In this document: in pieces, positions 9,179 to 17,850 of the stretch | Position numbering within the stretch: position 1 is the first letter of the stretch | Layout of the letters: each line of letters starts with the position of its first letter | Origin: Rhizobium acidisoli | GTDB lineage: Bacteria > Pseudomonadota > Alphaproteobacteria > Rhizobiales > Rhizobiaceae | Length of the DNA stretch: 64,000 bases | Assembly (NCBI RefSeq): GCF_002531755.2 | Contig: NZ_CP034998.1 | Coordinates: 2,542,001 to 2,606,000 of the forward strand | Direction: 5' to 3' | Translations under genes and position numbers: made by a program | The notes under the pieces: generated by a model | What the model saw: only the letters and a program-made list of their open reading frames with translations | What the model was told of the DNA's origin: nothing | Database searches by the model: none

Positions 9179-10230
9179 CCGATCCGGCTGTTCTTTTGCG
9201 AGCGCGGCTCACCGGATGCAAAGGCTGCATCCAGCGCGGAGCGCTTGTCGCCGGCGCTCATCTCCGAAAAAGCCGTCGGCAGCTCGGCATGTTCGCCGCC
9301 GCGCAGGATGGTCTCGATCATGAACATCGGCCGCCTCTTGCTCTCCTGCACGAGACGGCCGAGATATTCGCCGATGATGCCGATGCAGATCAGCTGGATG
9401 GCGCTAAAGGCACTGACGGCGGCCATGATCGACGACCAGCCGGTGACCGTCTCGCCCTGCAGCCAGCGCACGAAGGTATAGACGAGCAGCGCCATCGCGA
9501 CGCCGGCGCTGATCATGCCGAGCCATGTGGCGATGCGCAGTGGTGTCGTGGAAAAACTGGTGATCGCGTCGAGCGCGAAATTGATCATCTTGCGCAGCGG
9601 ATATTTCGTCGTGCCGGCAAAACGGGCGTCGCGCTCATAGGGAAGCGCCACCTGCTTGCCGCCGATCCAGCTGACCATGCCGCGAATGAAGCGATCGCGC
9701 TCCGGCATCGCCAGCAGTATATCGACCACGCGCCGGCGCATCAGCCGGAAATCTCCAGTATCGCGCGGGATGGTGACGGAAGCGAGCCTGGAAAGCGCGC
9801 GATAAAAAAGCGAGGCGGAGGCGAGTTTGAACCAGCTTTCGCCTTCGCGGCGCGTGCGCTGGCCGTAAACGACATCGGCGCCACGCTCCATGATCGGCAT
9901 CATCATCAAAAGCAGCTCGGGCGGGTCCTGCAGATCGGCGTCGATCAAAAGAACGCGCTCGCCCCGCGACGCGGAAAGACCGGCGGTCGAGGCCAGTTGG
10001 TGGCCGTGATTGCGCAGGAGACGAACGCCCAGCACCTGCGGCAGTTTTTCCGCCAGATCCGAGATGATCTCCCAGGTGCCGTCGGACGAGCCGTCATCGA
10101 CGAGGATGAGCTCAAAGGCGTCGCCGGCAACGCTCTGCGCGGCGGCGCTCGCGCGGCGGCAGAACTCGCGCAGCCCCTCTTCCTCGTTGTGACAAGGCGC
10201 GACGATGGAAAGAGACGGTGCTTGCGTCAT
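9175..10230 (-). CDS. GT2 glycosyltransferase, polyprenyl-phosphate (GtrB/DPM1-like) type
   Basis: The 351-residue protein has a GT2 domain with SIVAPCHNEEEGLREF at the N-terminus, the nucleotide-binding DDGSSDGTW near 50 and the metal-binding DADLQDPPELL near 100. Two C-terminal transmembrane helices follow (IATWLGMISAGVAMALLVYTF and IMAAVSAFSAIQLICIGIIGEYLGRL), then the family signature IGEYLGRLVQESKRRP. Such enzymes transfer glucose or a similar sugar from a nucleotide sugar to undecaprenyl phosphate. The stop overlaps the start of the membrane protein downstream, forming a two-gene operon. Confidence 0.93.
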   Translation of the reverse strand: MTQAPSLSIVAPCHNEEEGLREFCRRASAAAQSVAGDAFELILVDDGSSDGTWEIISDLAEKLPQVLGVRLLRNHGHQLASTAGLSASRGERVLLIDADLQDPPELLLMMMPIMERGADVVYGQRTRREGESWFKLASASLFYRALSRLASVTIPRDTGDFRLMRRRVVDILLAMPERDRFIRGMVSWIGGKQVALPYERDARFAGTTKYPLRKMINFALDAITSFSTTPLRIATWLGMISAGVAMALLVYTFVRWLQGETVTGWSSIMAAVSAFSAIQLICIGIIGEYLGRLVQESKRRPMFMIETILRGGEHAELPTAFSEMSAGDKRSALDAAFASGEPRSQKNSRIG

Positions 10231-10329
10231 GCGGACGGCGGTGCCTGCTTGATTGATAGCGCCAGCCTAGCCCGGAAACGTCAAACATCCTTTAATGACC
10301 GGATGGCCGCCGCCGAACATCCTTGAATG

Positions 10330-11238
10330 CTATTCCGCCGCCATGATCTCGCGCCCGCCGTCGACATCGCGGGCGGGCGAGGCCCCATAGAGACGGCTGT
10401 ATTCGCGGCTGAACTGCGACGGGCTTTGATAGCCGACGCGGTGGCCGGCCGTGCCGGCATCGAGACGCTCAACGAACATCAGCCGGCGCGCCTCATGAAG
10501 GCGAAGCTGCTTTTGATACTGCACCGGCGTCATCGCCGTGACCGATTTGAAGTGGTGATGGAAGGACGAGACGCTCATATTGACGCGGTCGGCAAGGTCT
10601 TCGATACGCAGCGGCCGCGCGAAATTCTCCTTCAGCCAGGCGACGGCGCGCGCGATCCTGTTGCTGTGGCTGTCCGACGTGGCGATGTTGATCAGCCGGG
10701 CACCATGCGGTCCGGTCAGCACCCGGTAAAGGATTTCCTGCTCGATCAGTGGCGCCATGGCGGGAATGTCGCCTGGACGATCGAGCAAGCGCAGCAGGCG
10801 GACGGCGGCATCCATAAGCTCGGGCGGCGCGACGTTCACCACCATGCCACGCTGCCCGTCGGTATGGGCGGCCGGGCGCGGAATATCGATGCGGCTGAGT
10901 AACTCCAAAAGCTTTTCGGAATCGATTGCCAGCCCCAGGCAGAGATGCGGAACGTCGGGACTTGCCTCCGTGACCCGCCAGGCGACGGGCAGGTCGAGCG
11001 AGGTCAGCAGATAATCCCCCGTGCCGTAGCTGATCTGTTCCGTGCCGAGCAGCAGGCTCTTGGCTCCCTGCAGCACGAAGGCAAAACAGGGCCGGTAGCT
11101 GCTGTGCAAGGGATCGCTGGGCCTGGACCGGCGGCTGACATGAAGATTGCCGATTGAAGTGGAGAACTCACCGTCGTGAGGCGCAAAGCGCATCGCGATA
11201 TCGACGATCTCCTGATAGGGGCTGAAGGGCAAAGTCAT
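10330..11238 (-). CDS. AraC-family regulator with AraC_N domain
   Basis: The 302 residues contain an N-terminal AraC_N/cupin-like sensing domain (residues about 20-180, with LHSSYRPCFAFVLQGAKSLLLG) and a C-terminal pair of HTH motifs (LRIEDLADRVNMSVSSFHHHFKSVTAMTPVQYQKQLRLHEARRLM, then VGYQSPSQFSREYSRLYGASP). It is divergent from the alcohol dehydrogenase at 11457, and a 15-bp direct repeat lies directly upstream of its start. In many proteobacteria this regulator type controls a neighbouring aldehyde or alcohol reductase, which fits the arrangement. Confidence 0.93.
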   Translation of the reverse strand: MTLPFSPYQEIVDIAMRFAPHDGEFSTSIGNLHVSRRSRPSDPLHSSYRPCFAFVLQGAKSLLLGTEQISYGTGDYLLTSLDLPVAWRVTEASPDVPHLCLGLAIDSEKLLELLSRIDIPRPAAHTDGQRGMVVNVAPPELMDAAVRLLRLLDRPGDIPAMAPLIEQEILYRVLTGPHGARLINIATSDSHSNRIARAVAWLKENFARPLRIEDLADRVNMSVSSFHHHFKSVTAMTPVQYQKQLRLHEARRLMFVERLDAGTAGHRVGYQSPSQFSREYSRLYGASPARDVDGGREIMAAE

Positions 11239-11252
11239 GCGGCAACTCTCTC

Positions 11253-11282
11253 TGTCAGCTGTCTGACTGTCAGCTGTCTGGC
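11253..11282. promoter_or_regulatory. tandem 15-bp direct repeat, likely AraC-type operator
   Basis: TGTCAGCTGTCTGAC is followed immediately by TGTCAGCTGTCTGGC, 14 of 15 bases identical. It sits in the 218-base divergent intergenic region, 15 bases upstream of the AraC-gene start. AraC dimers bind direct repeats, so this is a plausible operator. It also contains CAGCTG palindromes. Confidence 0.5.
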
Positions 11283-11456
11283 GCGGGCGATATCGCCCTT
11301 ATCTAGAGTGTCTTTGCCATTTCGCAAACAGCCGGGCGCCTGACTTTTGCAGGATCGTGCAAGAAGCTGAGAGGATCACTCTAACGCCCTCGCCAGCATC
11401 CGGGCAATAGTCCGCCATCCCGCTCAACCCCTCCCAACCCCAAAAGGAAGCATCAG

Positions 11457-12503
11457 ATGGCTATCGCAAAAGGCTATGCCGCTACCGACGCGTCGCAACC
11501 GCTGACCCCCTTCACCTTCGAGCGCCGCGAACCCAATGATGACGACGTCGTCATCGCAGTTCAATATTGCGGCGTCTGCCACTCCGACATTCACCAGGCC
11601 CGCAACGAGTGGGGCAATTCCATTTTCCCGATGGTACCGGGCCACGAGGTCGCCGGCGTCGTTTCCGCCGTCGGCTCCAAGGTCACGAAATTCAAGGTCG
11701 GCGACCGCGTCGGCGTCGGCTGCTTCGTCGATTCCTGCGTCGGCTGCGCTACGCGTGACCTGGATTACGAGCACTACATGCCGGGCCTCGTCCCGACCTA
11801 TAACGGCTATGAAGCGGATGGCACGACCCCGACCTTCGGCGGCTACTCCGACTCGATCGTCGTCAAGGAAGGTTATGTGCTGCGCTTCCCCGACAATATT
11901 CCACTCGATTCCGGCGCCCCGCTGCTTTGCGCCGGCATCACGCTTTATTCGCCGCTCGCGCATTGGAAAGCCGGTCCCGGCAAGAAGATTGCGATCGTCG
12001 GCATGGGCGGCCTCGGCCACATGGGCGTGAAGATCGGTGCTGCCATGGGCGCCGACATCACCGTCCTCTCCCAATCGCTGTCGAAGAAGGAAGACGGCCT
12101 CAAGCTCGGCGCCAAGGACTATTATGCAACGAGCGACGCCGAGACCTTCACCAAACTCGCCGGCACCTTCGACCTGATCATCAACACGGTCGGCACCACA
12201 ATCGACTGGAACGCCTATCTCAACCTGTTGAAGTCTGATGGCACGATGGTTCTGGTCGGCGTTCCCGAGCACCCGGTTCCGGTCCACGCCTTCTCGGTCA
12301 TCGGCGGGCGCAAGAGCCTGGCGGGCTCGATGATCGGCTCGATCAAGGAAACCCAGGAAATGCTCGACTTCTGCGGCAAACACAACATCGTCTCCGAGAT
12401 CGAGAAGATCGACATCCAGAATATCAACGAAGCCTATGAGCGGGTCGTCAAGAGCGACGTCCGCTACCGCTTCGTCATCGATATTGCCTCGCTGTCGGCT
12501 TGA
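11457..12503 (+). CDS. zinc-dependent NAD(P) alcohol dehydrogenase (YahK/CAD type)
   Basis: This 348-residue medium-chain dehydrogenase is a probable aldehyde reductase. The catalytic zinc site is intact (C41 in GVCHSD, H63-E64 in VPGHE, and C at about 159 in LLCAGITLY). The Rossmann motif is [14 protein letters not shown]. The structural-zinc lobe is unusual: C94 and C97 remain, but the positions expected to be the other two cysteines are R100 and M108. It is divergent from an AraC regulator and followed by a strong terminator, so it forms a single-gene unit likely controlled by that regulator. Confidence 0.92.
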   Translation: MAIAKGYAATDASQPLTPFTFERREPNDDDVVIAVQYCGVCHSDIHQARNEWGNSIFPMVPGHEVAGVVSAVGSKVTKFKVGDRVGVGCFVDSCVGCATRDLDYEHYMPGLVPTYNGYEADGTTPTFGGYSDSIVVKEGYVLRFPDNIPLDSGAPLLCAGITLYSPLAHWKAGPGKKIAIVGMGGLGHMGVKIGAAMGADITVLSQSLSKKEDGLKLGAKDYYATSDAETFTKLAGTFDLIINTVGTTIDWNAYLNLLKSDGTMVLVGVPEHPVPVHAFSVIGGRKSLAGSMIGSIKETQEMLDFCGKHNIVSEIEKIDIQNINEAYERVVKSDVRYRFVIDIASLSA

Positions 12504-12510
12504 AGAATGA

Positions 12511-12541
12511 AAGGCGGCTCCTTCGGGGGCCGCCTTTTTTT
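12511..12541 (+). terminator. Rho-independent terminator of the alcohol dehydrogenase gene
   Basis: The stem GGCGGCTCC/GGGGCCGCC (one G-U pair) closes a TTCG tetraloop and runs directly into seven T residues, eight bases after the stop codon. It is a textbook terminator. Confidence 0.92.
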
Positions 12542-12563
12542 GATAACGGCATACTCCACCGGC

Positions 12564-12694
12564 CCTCATGCTGAGGTGCGATCCAAAGGATCGCCTCGAA
12601 GCATCATCCGCCAACGCCGCTTCTACCGCCACTTCAGAGCGCCCGCCCCCTGCTTCGAGGCTCCGGCCTTCGGCCTGCGCACCTCAGCATGAGG
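12564..12694. repeat. inverted-repeat intergenic element (17-bp perfect arms)
   Basis: CCTCATGCTGAGGTGCG (12564-12580) is repeated inverted at 12678-12694, enclosing 97 bases that contain smaller hairpins (GATCCAAAGGATC and GGCCTTCGGCC). The text is typical of dispersed palindromic elements in rhizobial genomes. The right arm overlaps the end of the Tet(M)-like gene and supplies its last codons and stop. Confidence 0.75.
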
Positions 12695-14639
12695 CTCTCG
12701 TGGACTGCAGCCGCAACAGATATTCCACCGGGTTGAACGGATCAGGCCCCGAACGCAGACGCAGGCGCGGCGGCCTTGATATCGGGGCGTAGTGATCGAA
12801 AGCGGTTTCCATCGTCCCTGCCCCGCTCGTCAGGCCCGGCAATTGCTGCTGGACGCTTTGAACCATCTGAGACGCCAGAGCGCCTTCGAGCCGCGCCACG
12901 CCATCGGCGATCACGGAATGCGACGTCGCCGCAGCGGACTTCGCCAGCAGAGTGAGCACGCTGCTCAGGCTCTCGACGGGCGCTTCCAGGTGAAAGCGGT
13001 CGAAAGGTTCGCAGACGGCCGTTTGCGCAGCCGAGAGTGCCGTTGCCAGCACCCAGGGCGTCAACTGCCGAAAATCGGCAGCGGTGCTTGCGGGCGAACT
13101 GTGCCGCGCCGCCGTCATCGCCACATGGCAATCGATGACCTGCCAGCCGAAAATGCCCTGCTTCAGCGCCTCGAACACGGTTTCCTCGACCGCCCGGTAA
13201 AAGGCGACGGGCATCTGGCCGACCTCCACCTCCAGCGCGAAGCTGTTGCCCGAGCCGGCAGGGCGCGGCTCGACGCGCAGGCCGATGGTGGCGAGAAACG
13301 GATTCGGTTCCTTGAAGAGGATCTGCAGGCCGGCCCCGCTGCCGACGGGTCTTTCGACCAGGATGACCGTGCTTTCCTCGAAACCCGCCTCGAGGCCGAA
13401 ATCCGTCAGCAGCGTCGATTGGATCACTTCCTTCTGCACCTCGCCATAGAGCGACACGAAGACTTCATTCGTCTCCTCGGTCCTGCGCAGATTGATCAGC
13501 GGATCCTGCTCGGCCATCTGGTTCAGCGCCAACCAAAGCGCCGCGCTGTCCGAGAGCCGTCGGGCAAGCACGCGTGTTTCGAGCGTCGGCGGGGCAAAGT
13601 AAGCCCGCCCGCCCAAGGCCGGATTGCTGCCCACCGCATCGCCGATCCGGGCACCGGCAAGGCCGCTGACGCGGGCGATCTGACCGGCGCAGAAGCTCGC
13701 GGCGCCATGGCTGCGGCCGGCCTCGAACACGTGGATTGCAGTCACCCGTTCCTCGCCCCCGGGCAGATCCAGATATTGCCGCAGCTGCACAGTGCCCGAA
13801 GTCAGGTAGAGATAGGCGAGCTTTTCGCCGCCCCAGCCGCGCTCGATCTTGAAGATCTTGCCGGCGACCGGCCCGTCCGGATCAAGCCGCCGCTCGGGCA
13901 ACAGCGTCGCGATGGCCGAGCTTAGCGTCGGCACGCCGGTACCGGTCATGGCCGCTCCCGCGAAGACGGGATGCACCAGGCCCCTTGCTACCTGATCGGC
14001 CAGACTGCGCCCGAGCCTTTCCGTGGTCAGTCGTTCTGGGGCGAGCACATAGTCGTCGAGCAGCGCCTGGTCGCTCTCGCCGAGCGCCTCACAGAGCGCT
14101 GAAAAAAGCGGCTCGTCTCCCGGCGCCAGAGCCTCCACCTGGGCAAGCTTGCTGCCGGCATCGGTGACGGAGGACATGGCGATGGGACGCACCGCCAGTT
14201 GCGCGGCAAGGGCCTCCATCACGTCCCCGTACCGCGCGCCGAGGCGATCGACCTTGTTGACGAAGAAGACGAAGGGAACACCGAGCCTTCGCAGCGCCCG
14301 CACCAGCACACGCGTCTGCGCCTGTATGCCTTCGACCGCCGAAACGACGACGATCGCCGCGTCCAGCAACCCAAGCACCCGCTCGACCTCGGCGATGAAA
14401 TCGGGGTGGCCGGGCGTGTCGATCAGATTGACGACCCTGTCGCCGATCGCAAACGACACCACCGCGGCCCTGATCGTGATGCCGCGCTGTCGCTCAAGTT
14501 CGAGGGTATCCGTCTGTGTATTGCCAGTATCGACGCTGCCAAGCTTGTCGATGACGCCGGCGTCAAAAAGCAGTCTTTCGGTAAGGCTAGTCTTGCCTGC
14601 ATCCACATGGGCGAGGATGCCCAGATTCAAAGTGCGCAT
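12684..14639 (-). CDS. Tet(M)/OtrA-type ribosomal protection GTPase
   Basis: This 651-residue translational GTPase is related to EF-G. G1 is AHVDAGKTS (10-18), G3 is DTPGH (74-78) and G4 is NKVD (128-131). Near residue 500 it has the loop HSSPASTAADFR, matching the SPVSTPADFR loop with which tetracycline-protection proteins displace the drug on the ribosome, which favours this family over EF-G proper. Its length is close to Tet(M). The native role in soil bacteria may be protection from natural tetracyclines. There is no leader peptide or mobile-element context, and resistance is inferred. The last three codons and the stop come from an intergenic repeat. Confidence 0.85.
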   Translation of the reverse strand: MRTLNLGILAHVDAGKTSLTERLLFDAGVIDKLGSVDTGNTQTDTLELERQRGITIRAAVVSFAIGDRVVNLIDTPGHPDFIAEVERVLGLLDAAIVVVSAVEGIQAQTRVLVRALRRLGVPFVFFVNKVDRLGARYGDVMEALAAQLAVRPIAMSSVTDAGSKLAQVEALAPGDEPLFSALCEALGESDQALLDDYVLAPERLTTERLGRSLADQVARGLVHPVFAGAAMTGTGVPTLSSAIATLLPERRLDPDGPVAGKIFKIERGWGGEKLAYLYLTSGTVQLRQYLDLPGGEERVTAIHVFEAGRSHGAASFCAGQIARVSGLAGARIGDAVGSNPALGGRAYFAPPTLETRVLARRLSDSAALWLALNQMAEQDPLINLRRTEETNEVFVSLYGEVQKEVIQSTLLTDFGLEAGFEESTVILVERPVGSGAGLQILFKEPNPFLATIGLRVEPRPAGSGNSFALEVEVGQMPVAFYRAVEETVFEALKQGIFGWQVIDCHVAMTAARHSSPASTAADFRQLTPWVLATALSAAQTAVCEPFDRFHLEAPVESLSSVLTLLAKSAAATSHSVIADGVARLEGALASQMVQSVQQQLPGLTSGAGTMETAFDHYAPISRPPRLRLRSGPDPFNPVEYLLRLQSTRASC

Positions 14640-14852
14640 GAACCACCAACTTCTCAGAAATTCGGATGTGATTTTCGTGAGAAGTGAGTCGGCGCATTGG
14701 AACCTCTATCCGTTGATACGGCTGGATGCGACACCCTAGGTGGTGGTTGGGGGACGCGGGCGGGATGCTAAGGCGGTGTGGGGACATGTGTCAAGCGTGG
14801 GAGGATTGACTTCACGGGTCGGCCGGTTTCCTGAACCGGCGTGCCGTGGCCG

Positions 14853-15002
14853 CCCCCTCTGCCCCTGCCGGGCATCTCCCCCACAGGTGGGGAGATTGGC
14901 TGGACGAACCCGCTCGTTCTAACATCAATTGTTTGGAGAGATTCTATCCGCAAGTCGATCTCCCCCCTTGTGGGGGAGATGCCCGGCAGGGCAGAGGGGG
15001 GT
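14853..15002. repeat. paired inverted repeat, family 1 (copy A)
   Basis: The stretch from 14640 to 15055 holds no gene. Its main content is this element: a left arm at 14853-14896 with CTGCCGGGCATCTCCCCCAC and a matching inverted right arm at 14957-15002, around a unique spacer. Each arm also forms its own hairpin (CTCCCCCACAGGTGGGGAG). A second copy with the same plan is at 48190-48361. Confidence 0.85.
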
Positions 15003-15055
15003 GCCCCGAGGCATGCCCTCTCCTGCTGTCCGCCGGCTTGCCTCGCAGCAAGAGC

Positions 15056-16321
15056 CTACCCCTCCTCCCGCATCGTCTCCCGCTGGGTGATCAACCGGGC
15101 ACTGTGCTGGCCGCTGAGATAGATCCACAGCCAGCTCCAGGCGACGGAGAAGCGCGAGCGGGTGCCGATCAGGAAGTAGATGTGGGCAAGACCCCAGATC
15201 CACCAGGCGATCCAGCCCTTCAGCTTGATGCGGCCGAAATCGATAATCGCCGCACTCTGGCCGATCGTCGCCAGGCTGCCCTGGTGCCGATAGCGGAAGG
15301 GCGCCGGCGCCGATTTTCCCGACAGGCGGGCGCGGATGACCTTGGCGACGTAGCCGCCCTGCTGCTTGGCCGCCGGCGCGATGCCCGGCACCGGTTTGCC
15401 GTCCTCGCGCATGACCGAAGCGGTGTCGCCGATGACGAAGACATCGGGCAGGCCAGGCGCGCTCAGGTCCTTTTCGACGACGACGCGCCCTGCCCGGTCG
15501 GCCGGCACGTTCAGCCAGTGGGCCGCCGGCGAGGCGGTGACGCCGGCCGCCCAAACGATCGTCCGGCTGGCGACGAAGGTCTCGCCGATCTTCACGCCGT
15601 CGGCGCTGCAGTCGGTCACCGGCCTGCCGAGATGGATCTCGACGCCGAGTTTTTCCAGCGCCGTCTGGGCATAGGCCGAAAGCTCCTCGGCGAAGGTCGG
15701 CAGCACCCGCGGGCCTGCCTCGACCAGCACGACACGGGTCTTGCGCGTATCGATGTTGCGGAATTCCTTCGGCAGGGTGAAATGCGCGAGCTCGGCGATG
15801 ATGCCGGCAAGCTCGACGCCGGTCGGCCCGGCACCGACGATGGTGAAGGTCAGAAGCGCGTCGCGCACGGCGGGATCGCTCTCCATCTCCGCCTTCTCGA
15901 AGGCAAGCAGCACGCGCCGGCGGATCGTCGTCGCATCCTCGAGCGTCTTCAGGCCGGGCGCCACCGGTTCCCATTCGTCACGGCCGAAATAGGCATGCGT
16001 CGCCCCGGTCGCCAGTACCAGCGTATCGTAACCCAGAGTCATGCCGTTGCGCAGCGACACCGTCCTGGCGCCGCTGTCGACGCCGGTGACCTCGCCGAGC
16101 AGCACCGTCACATCGGGCCGGTCGGCATAGAGGCGGCGGATCGGCCAGGCGATCTCCGAGGTGGAAAGGATGGTGGTCGCCACCTGATAGAGCAGCGGCT
16201 GAAAGAGATGATGATTGCGCCGGTCGACGAGTGTGACCTTCACACCCGCGCCCTTCAACCCGTTGACGAGTTGCAGCCCGCCGAAACCGCCGCCGACAAC
16301 GACGACATGATGATCGCTCAT
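15056..16321 (-). CDS. ndh: type II NADH dehydrogenase (NDH-2)
   Basis: This 421-residue single-subunit, non-proton-pumping flavoenzyme oxidises NADH and reduces ubiquinone at the inner membrane. The FAD motif VVVVGGGFGGLQLVNGLKG is at 6-24 and the NADH motif FTIVGAGPTGVELAGI near 150. ATGATHAYFGRDEW and FVIGDTASV are further family marks. The C-terminal tail (GWIAWWIWGLAHIYFLIG, then WSWLWIYLSGQHSARLI) is the amphipathic membrane anchor. The ATG at 16321 was chosen because AAGGGG precedes it at good spacing and the FAD motif follows directly. It is monocistronic. Confidence 0.93.
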   Translation of the reverse strand: MSDHHVVVVGGGFGGLQLVNGLKGAGVKVTLVDRRNHHLFQPLLYQVATTILSTSEIAWPIRRLYADRPDVTVLLGEVTGVDSGARTVSLRNGMTLGYDTLVLATGATHAYFGRDEWEPVAPGLKTLEDATTIRRRVLLAFEKAEMESDPAVRDALLTFTIVGAGPTGVELAGIIAELAHFTLPKEFRNIDTRKTRVVLVEAGPRVLPTFAEELSAYAQTALEKLGVEIHLGRPVTDCSADGVKIGETFVASRTIVWAAGVTASPAAHWLNVPADRAGRVVVEKDLSAPGLPDVFVIGDTASVMREDGKPVPGIAPAAKQQGGYVAKVIRARLSGKSAPAPFRYRHQGSLATIGQSAAIIDFGRIKLKGWIAWWIWGLAHIYFLIGTRSRFSVAWSWLWIYLSGQHSARLITQRETMREEG

Positions 16322-16603
16322 GACCTGCCCCTTTTGCGCCATCTCGCTCGAAACCAATGTGGCTTTTGCCGCGAATGTTGCAACTGCCGTTTCGGCATGC
16401 CTGCCCTGCGCCGCCGGCAGTCGAGGGGGTTCGATGATTATCGGCTCTTCCTGCGGGAAAGCTCATGGGAGCCGAACTCAGGCCGAGTCGTAACTCCCCA
16501 GACCGAGCGTCCGCTGGGGTTCAACACAGGCATGCCGTGTCGCCGGGTCGCAAGAAGGGAGTCGCCCTGGAAGCAGTTCACGGGCAGATGCGTAACGCGC
16601 CGA

Positions 16604-17140
16604 TCAATAGGGACCGACACACTGGCGACGGGGTCCGTAATAGGGCTGGAACGTATTGTCGAACGCCCTGTACGAACGATAGCGCGAATAGCACCAAGCC
16701 TCGTGGCTTCCGCCTCCTCCATAATAGGCAGAAGATGCATAGGAGCGGTACGGCCGGCCATAATAGCGGTAAGGCGAGCCATAGTAGCGATAGGGCGAAC
16801 CATAATACCGGTAGGGCGAGCCATAATAGCGGTAGGGTGTACCGTAATAGCCGCCGTAGGGTGAGCCATAATACGAGCCGTAATAGGGCTGGGATAATGC
16901 GCCGCCTATGATCGTACCGACGGCCAGACCACCCAAAGCCCAGCCCCAGCCCGATCCATGACCATGATGGTAACCACCGTGATAGCCGCCACCGTGGCCG
17001 TGGCCACCATGCCATTGCACGCGCTCTATCGGCTGCTGAGGTTCGAGCCTGGGTGGGTTGATAGCCGGAAATGCCTGAGCCGGCGTGACGCCGGGGATTC
17101 CTATGATCAAGCATAACGCAGCAACGGTTAGCTTTCTCAT
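16604..17140 (-). CDS. BA14K-family secreted protein with Tyr-Gly repeat
   Basis: The 178 residues begin with a signal peptide ([23 protein letters not shown]). A Gly/His-rich segment follows ([19 protein letters not shown]), then a glycine-zipper hydrophobic segment ([16 protein letters not shown]) and tandem seven-residue repeats YYGSPYR (four to five copies, 21-nt period, about 16765-16850). The C-terminus [15 protein letters not shown]...RRQC matches the BA14K motif first described in Brucella and common in Rhizobiales. It is likely envelope-exposed. Repeat number may vary between strains. Confidence 0.85.
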   Translation of the reverse strand: MRKLTVAALCLIIGIPGVTPAQAFPAINPPRLEPQQPIERVQWHGGHGHGGGYHGGYHHGHGSGWGWALGGLAVGTIIGGALSQPYYGSYYGSPYGGYYGTPYRYYGSPYRYYGSPYRYYGSPYRYYGRPYRSYASSAYYGGGGSHEAWCYSRYRSYRAFDNTFQPYYGPRRQCVGPY

Positions 17141-17265
17141 GACTGTTCTCCTCTACTTCTCCAAGTGGAGGGATAGCTGCCCTCCTCCTGAACCAAAGGT
17201 GAACGTATTATGTCGAAAAACGTTCCGTATCGAGGCAAATTAATCGCTATCGATAGTGGGAAGAA

Positions 17266-17823
17266 CTATCGGCTTTTCATGCAATCGAGCCGTGCTTTTT
17301 CCAGAAGATTATAAACCTGCCGCACGCTGTCAATTCCCAGAAGCTGAGGGTCTCTCGACAGGCTGGGCGTCCAGACGCCTGCCGTTTTGTATCGCTGAAA
17401 AGAAGACATTCCGAATGTGATGGTCCCCCTACCGAAACTGCCCTCTTCGAGATTGATCGACGGCAGCAGGTCGAGCTGGGTGGCAGAGAAATTCCGAAGC
17501 AGACCGCTTCTGCGAATGATGACGCGCCGGTCGGTCAGCGCGTATTCGGTACGCGCTCGCACCGCCGCATCGACGACAAAGCGTCCCGCGATCAAATAAA
17601 GGCCTATCAGGACGAACGGGATACCCCATAGGCGCATGAAAACCGGCGTTCCCGGCGTGGTCAATACGCTGGTCTCCCAGAAGAGAGCAAAGCCGCCCCA
17701 AAAAAGCGAGAAAGGAACGAGGGCAAAATCCCACGTTGTCAGACGAAATCCCTGTGCGGGACGCCCGGACCAAAGAAGTTTTTCCCCTGGCAGAAAGTAG
17801 CTATGAATATCGCTGTTGCTCAT
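17266..17823 (-). CDS. membrane protein with bacterial PH-like domain
   Basis: The 185 residues open with SYFLPGEKLLWSGRPAQGF, the usual start of YdbS/YdbT-like bPH proteins. Two transmembrane helices follow (FALVPFSLFWGGFALFW and LWGIPFVLIGLYLIAGRFVV), and then the domain YALTDRRVIIRRSGLLRNFSATQLDLLPSINLEEG. I start it at MSNSDIH (17823) rather than 17841. Function is unknown; such proteins are thought to be scaffold-like envelope components. It is probably monocistronic, 27 bases downstream of the Lrp gene end. Confidence 0.8.
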   Translation of the reverse strand: MSNSDIHSYFLPGEKLLWSGRPAQGFRLTTWDFALVPFSLFWGGFALFWETSVLTTPGTPVFMRLWGIPFVLIGLYLIAGRFVVDAAVRARTEYALTDRRVIIRRSGLLRNFSATQLDLLPSINLEEGSFGRGTITFGMSSFQRYKTAGVWTPSLSRDPQLLGIDSVRQVYNLLEKARLDCMKSR

Positions 17824-17850
17824 ATTATCGCAGCCTCTCAAAATGCCGTT

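Noticed and set aside
11424..12632. 402-codon minus-strand frame opposite the alcohol dehydrogenase
   Set aside because: Shadow rich in Asp/Arg/Ala; it runs through the terminator hairpin.
16765..16850. CRISPR-like array from regularly spaced repeats
   Set aside because: The 21-nt units are contiguous, without spacers, and translate in frame as YYGSPYR inside a BA14K protein.
14846..16864. 672-codon plus-strand frame opposite ndh
   Set aside because: It begins inside a repeat and is antisense to a clear NDH-2 gene; the composition is shadow-like.
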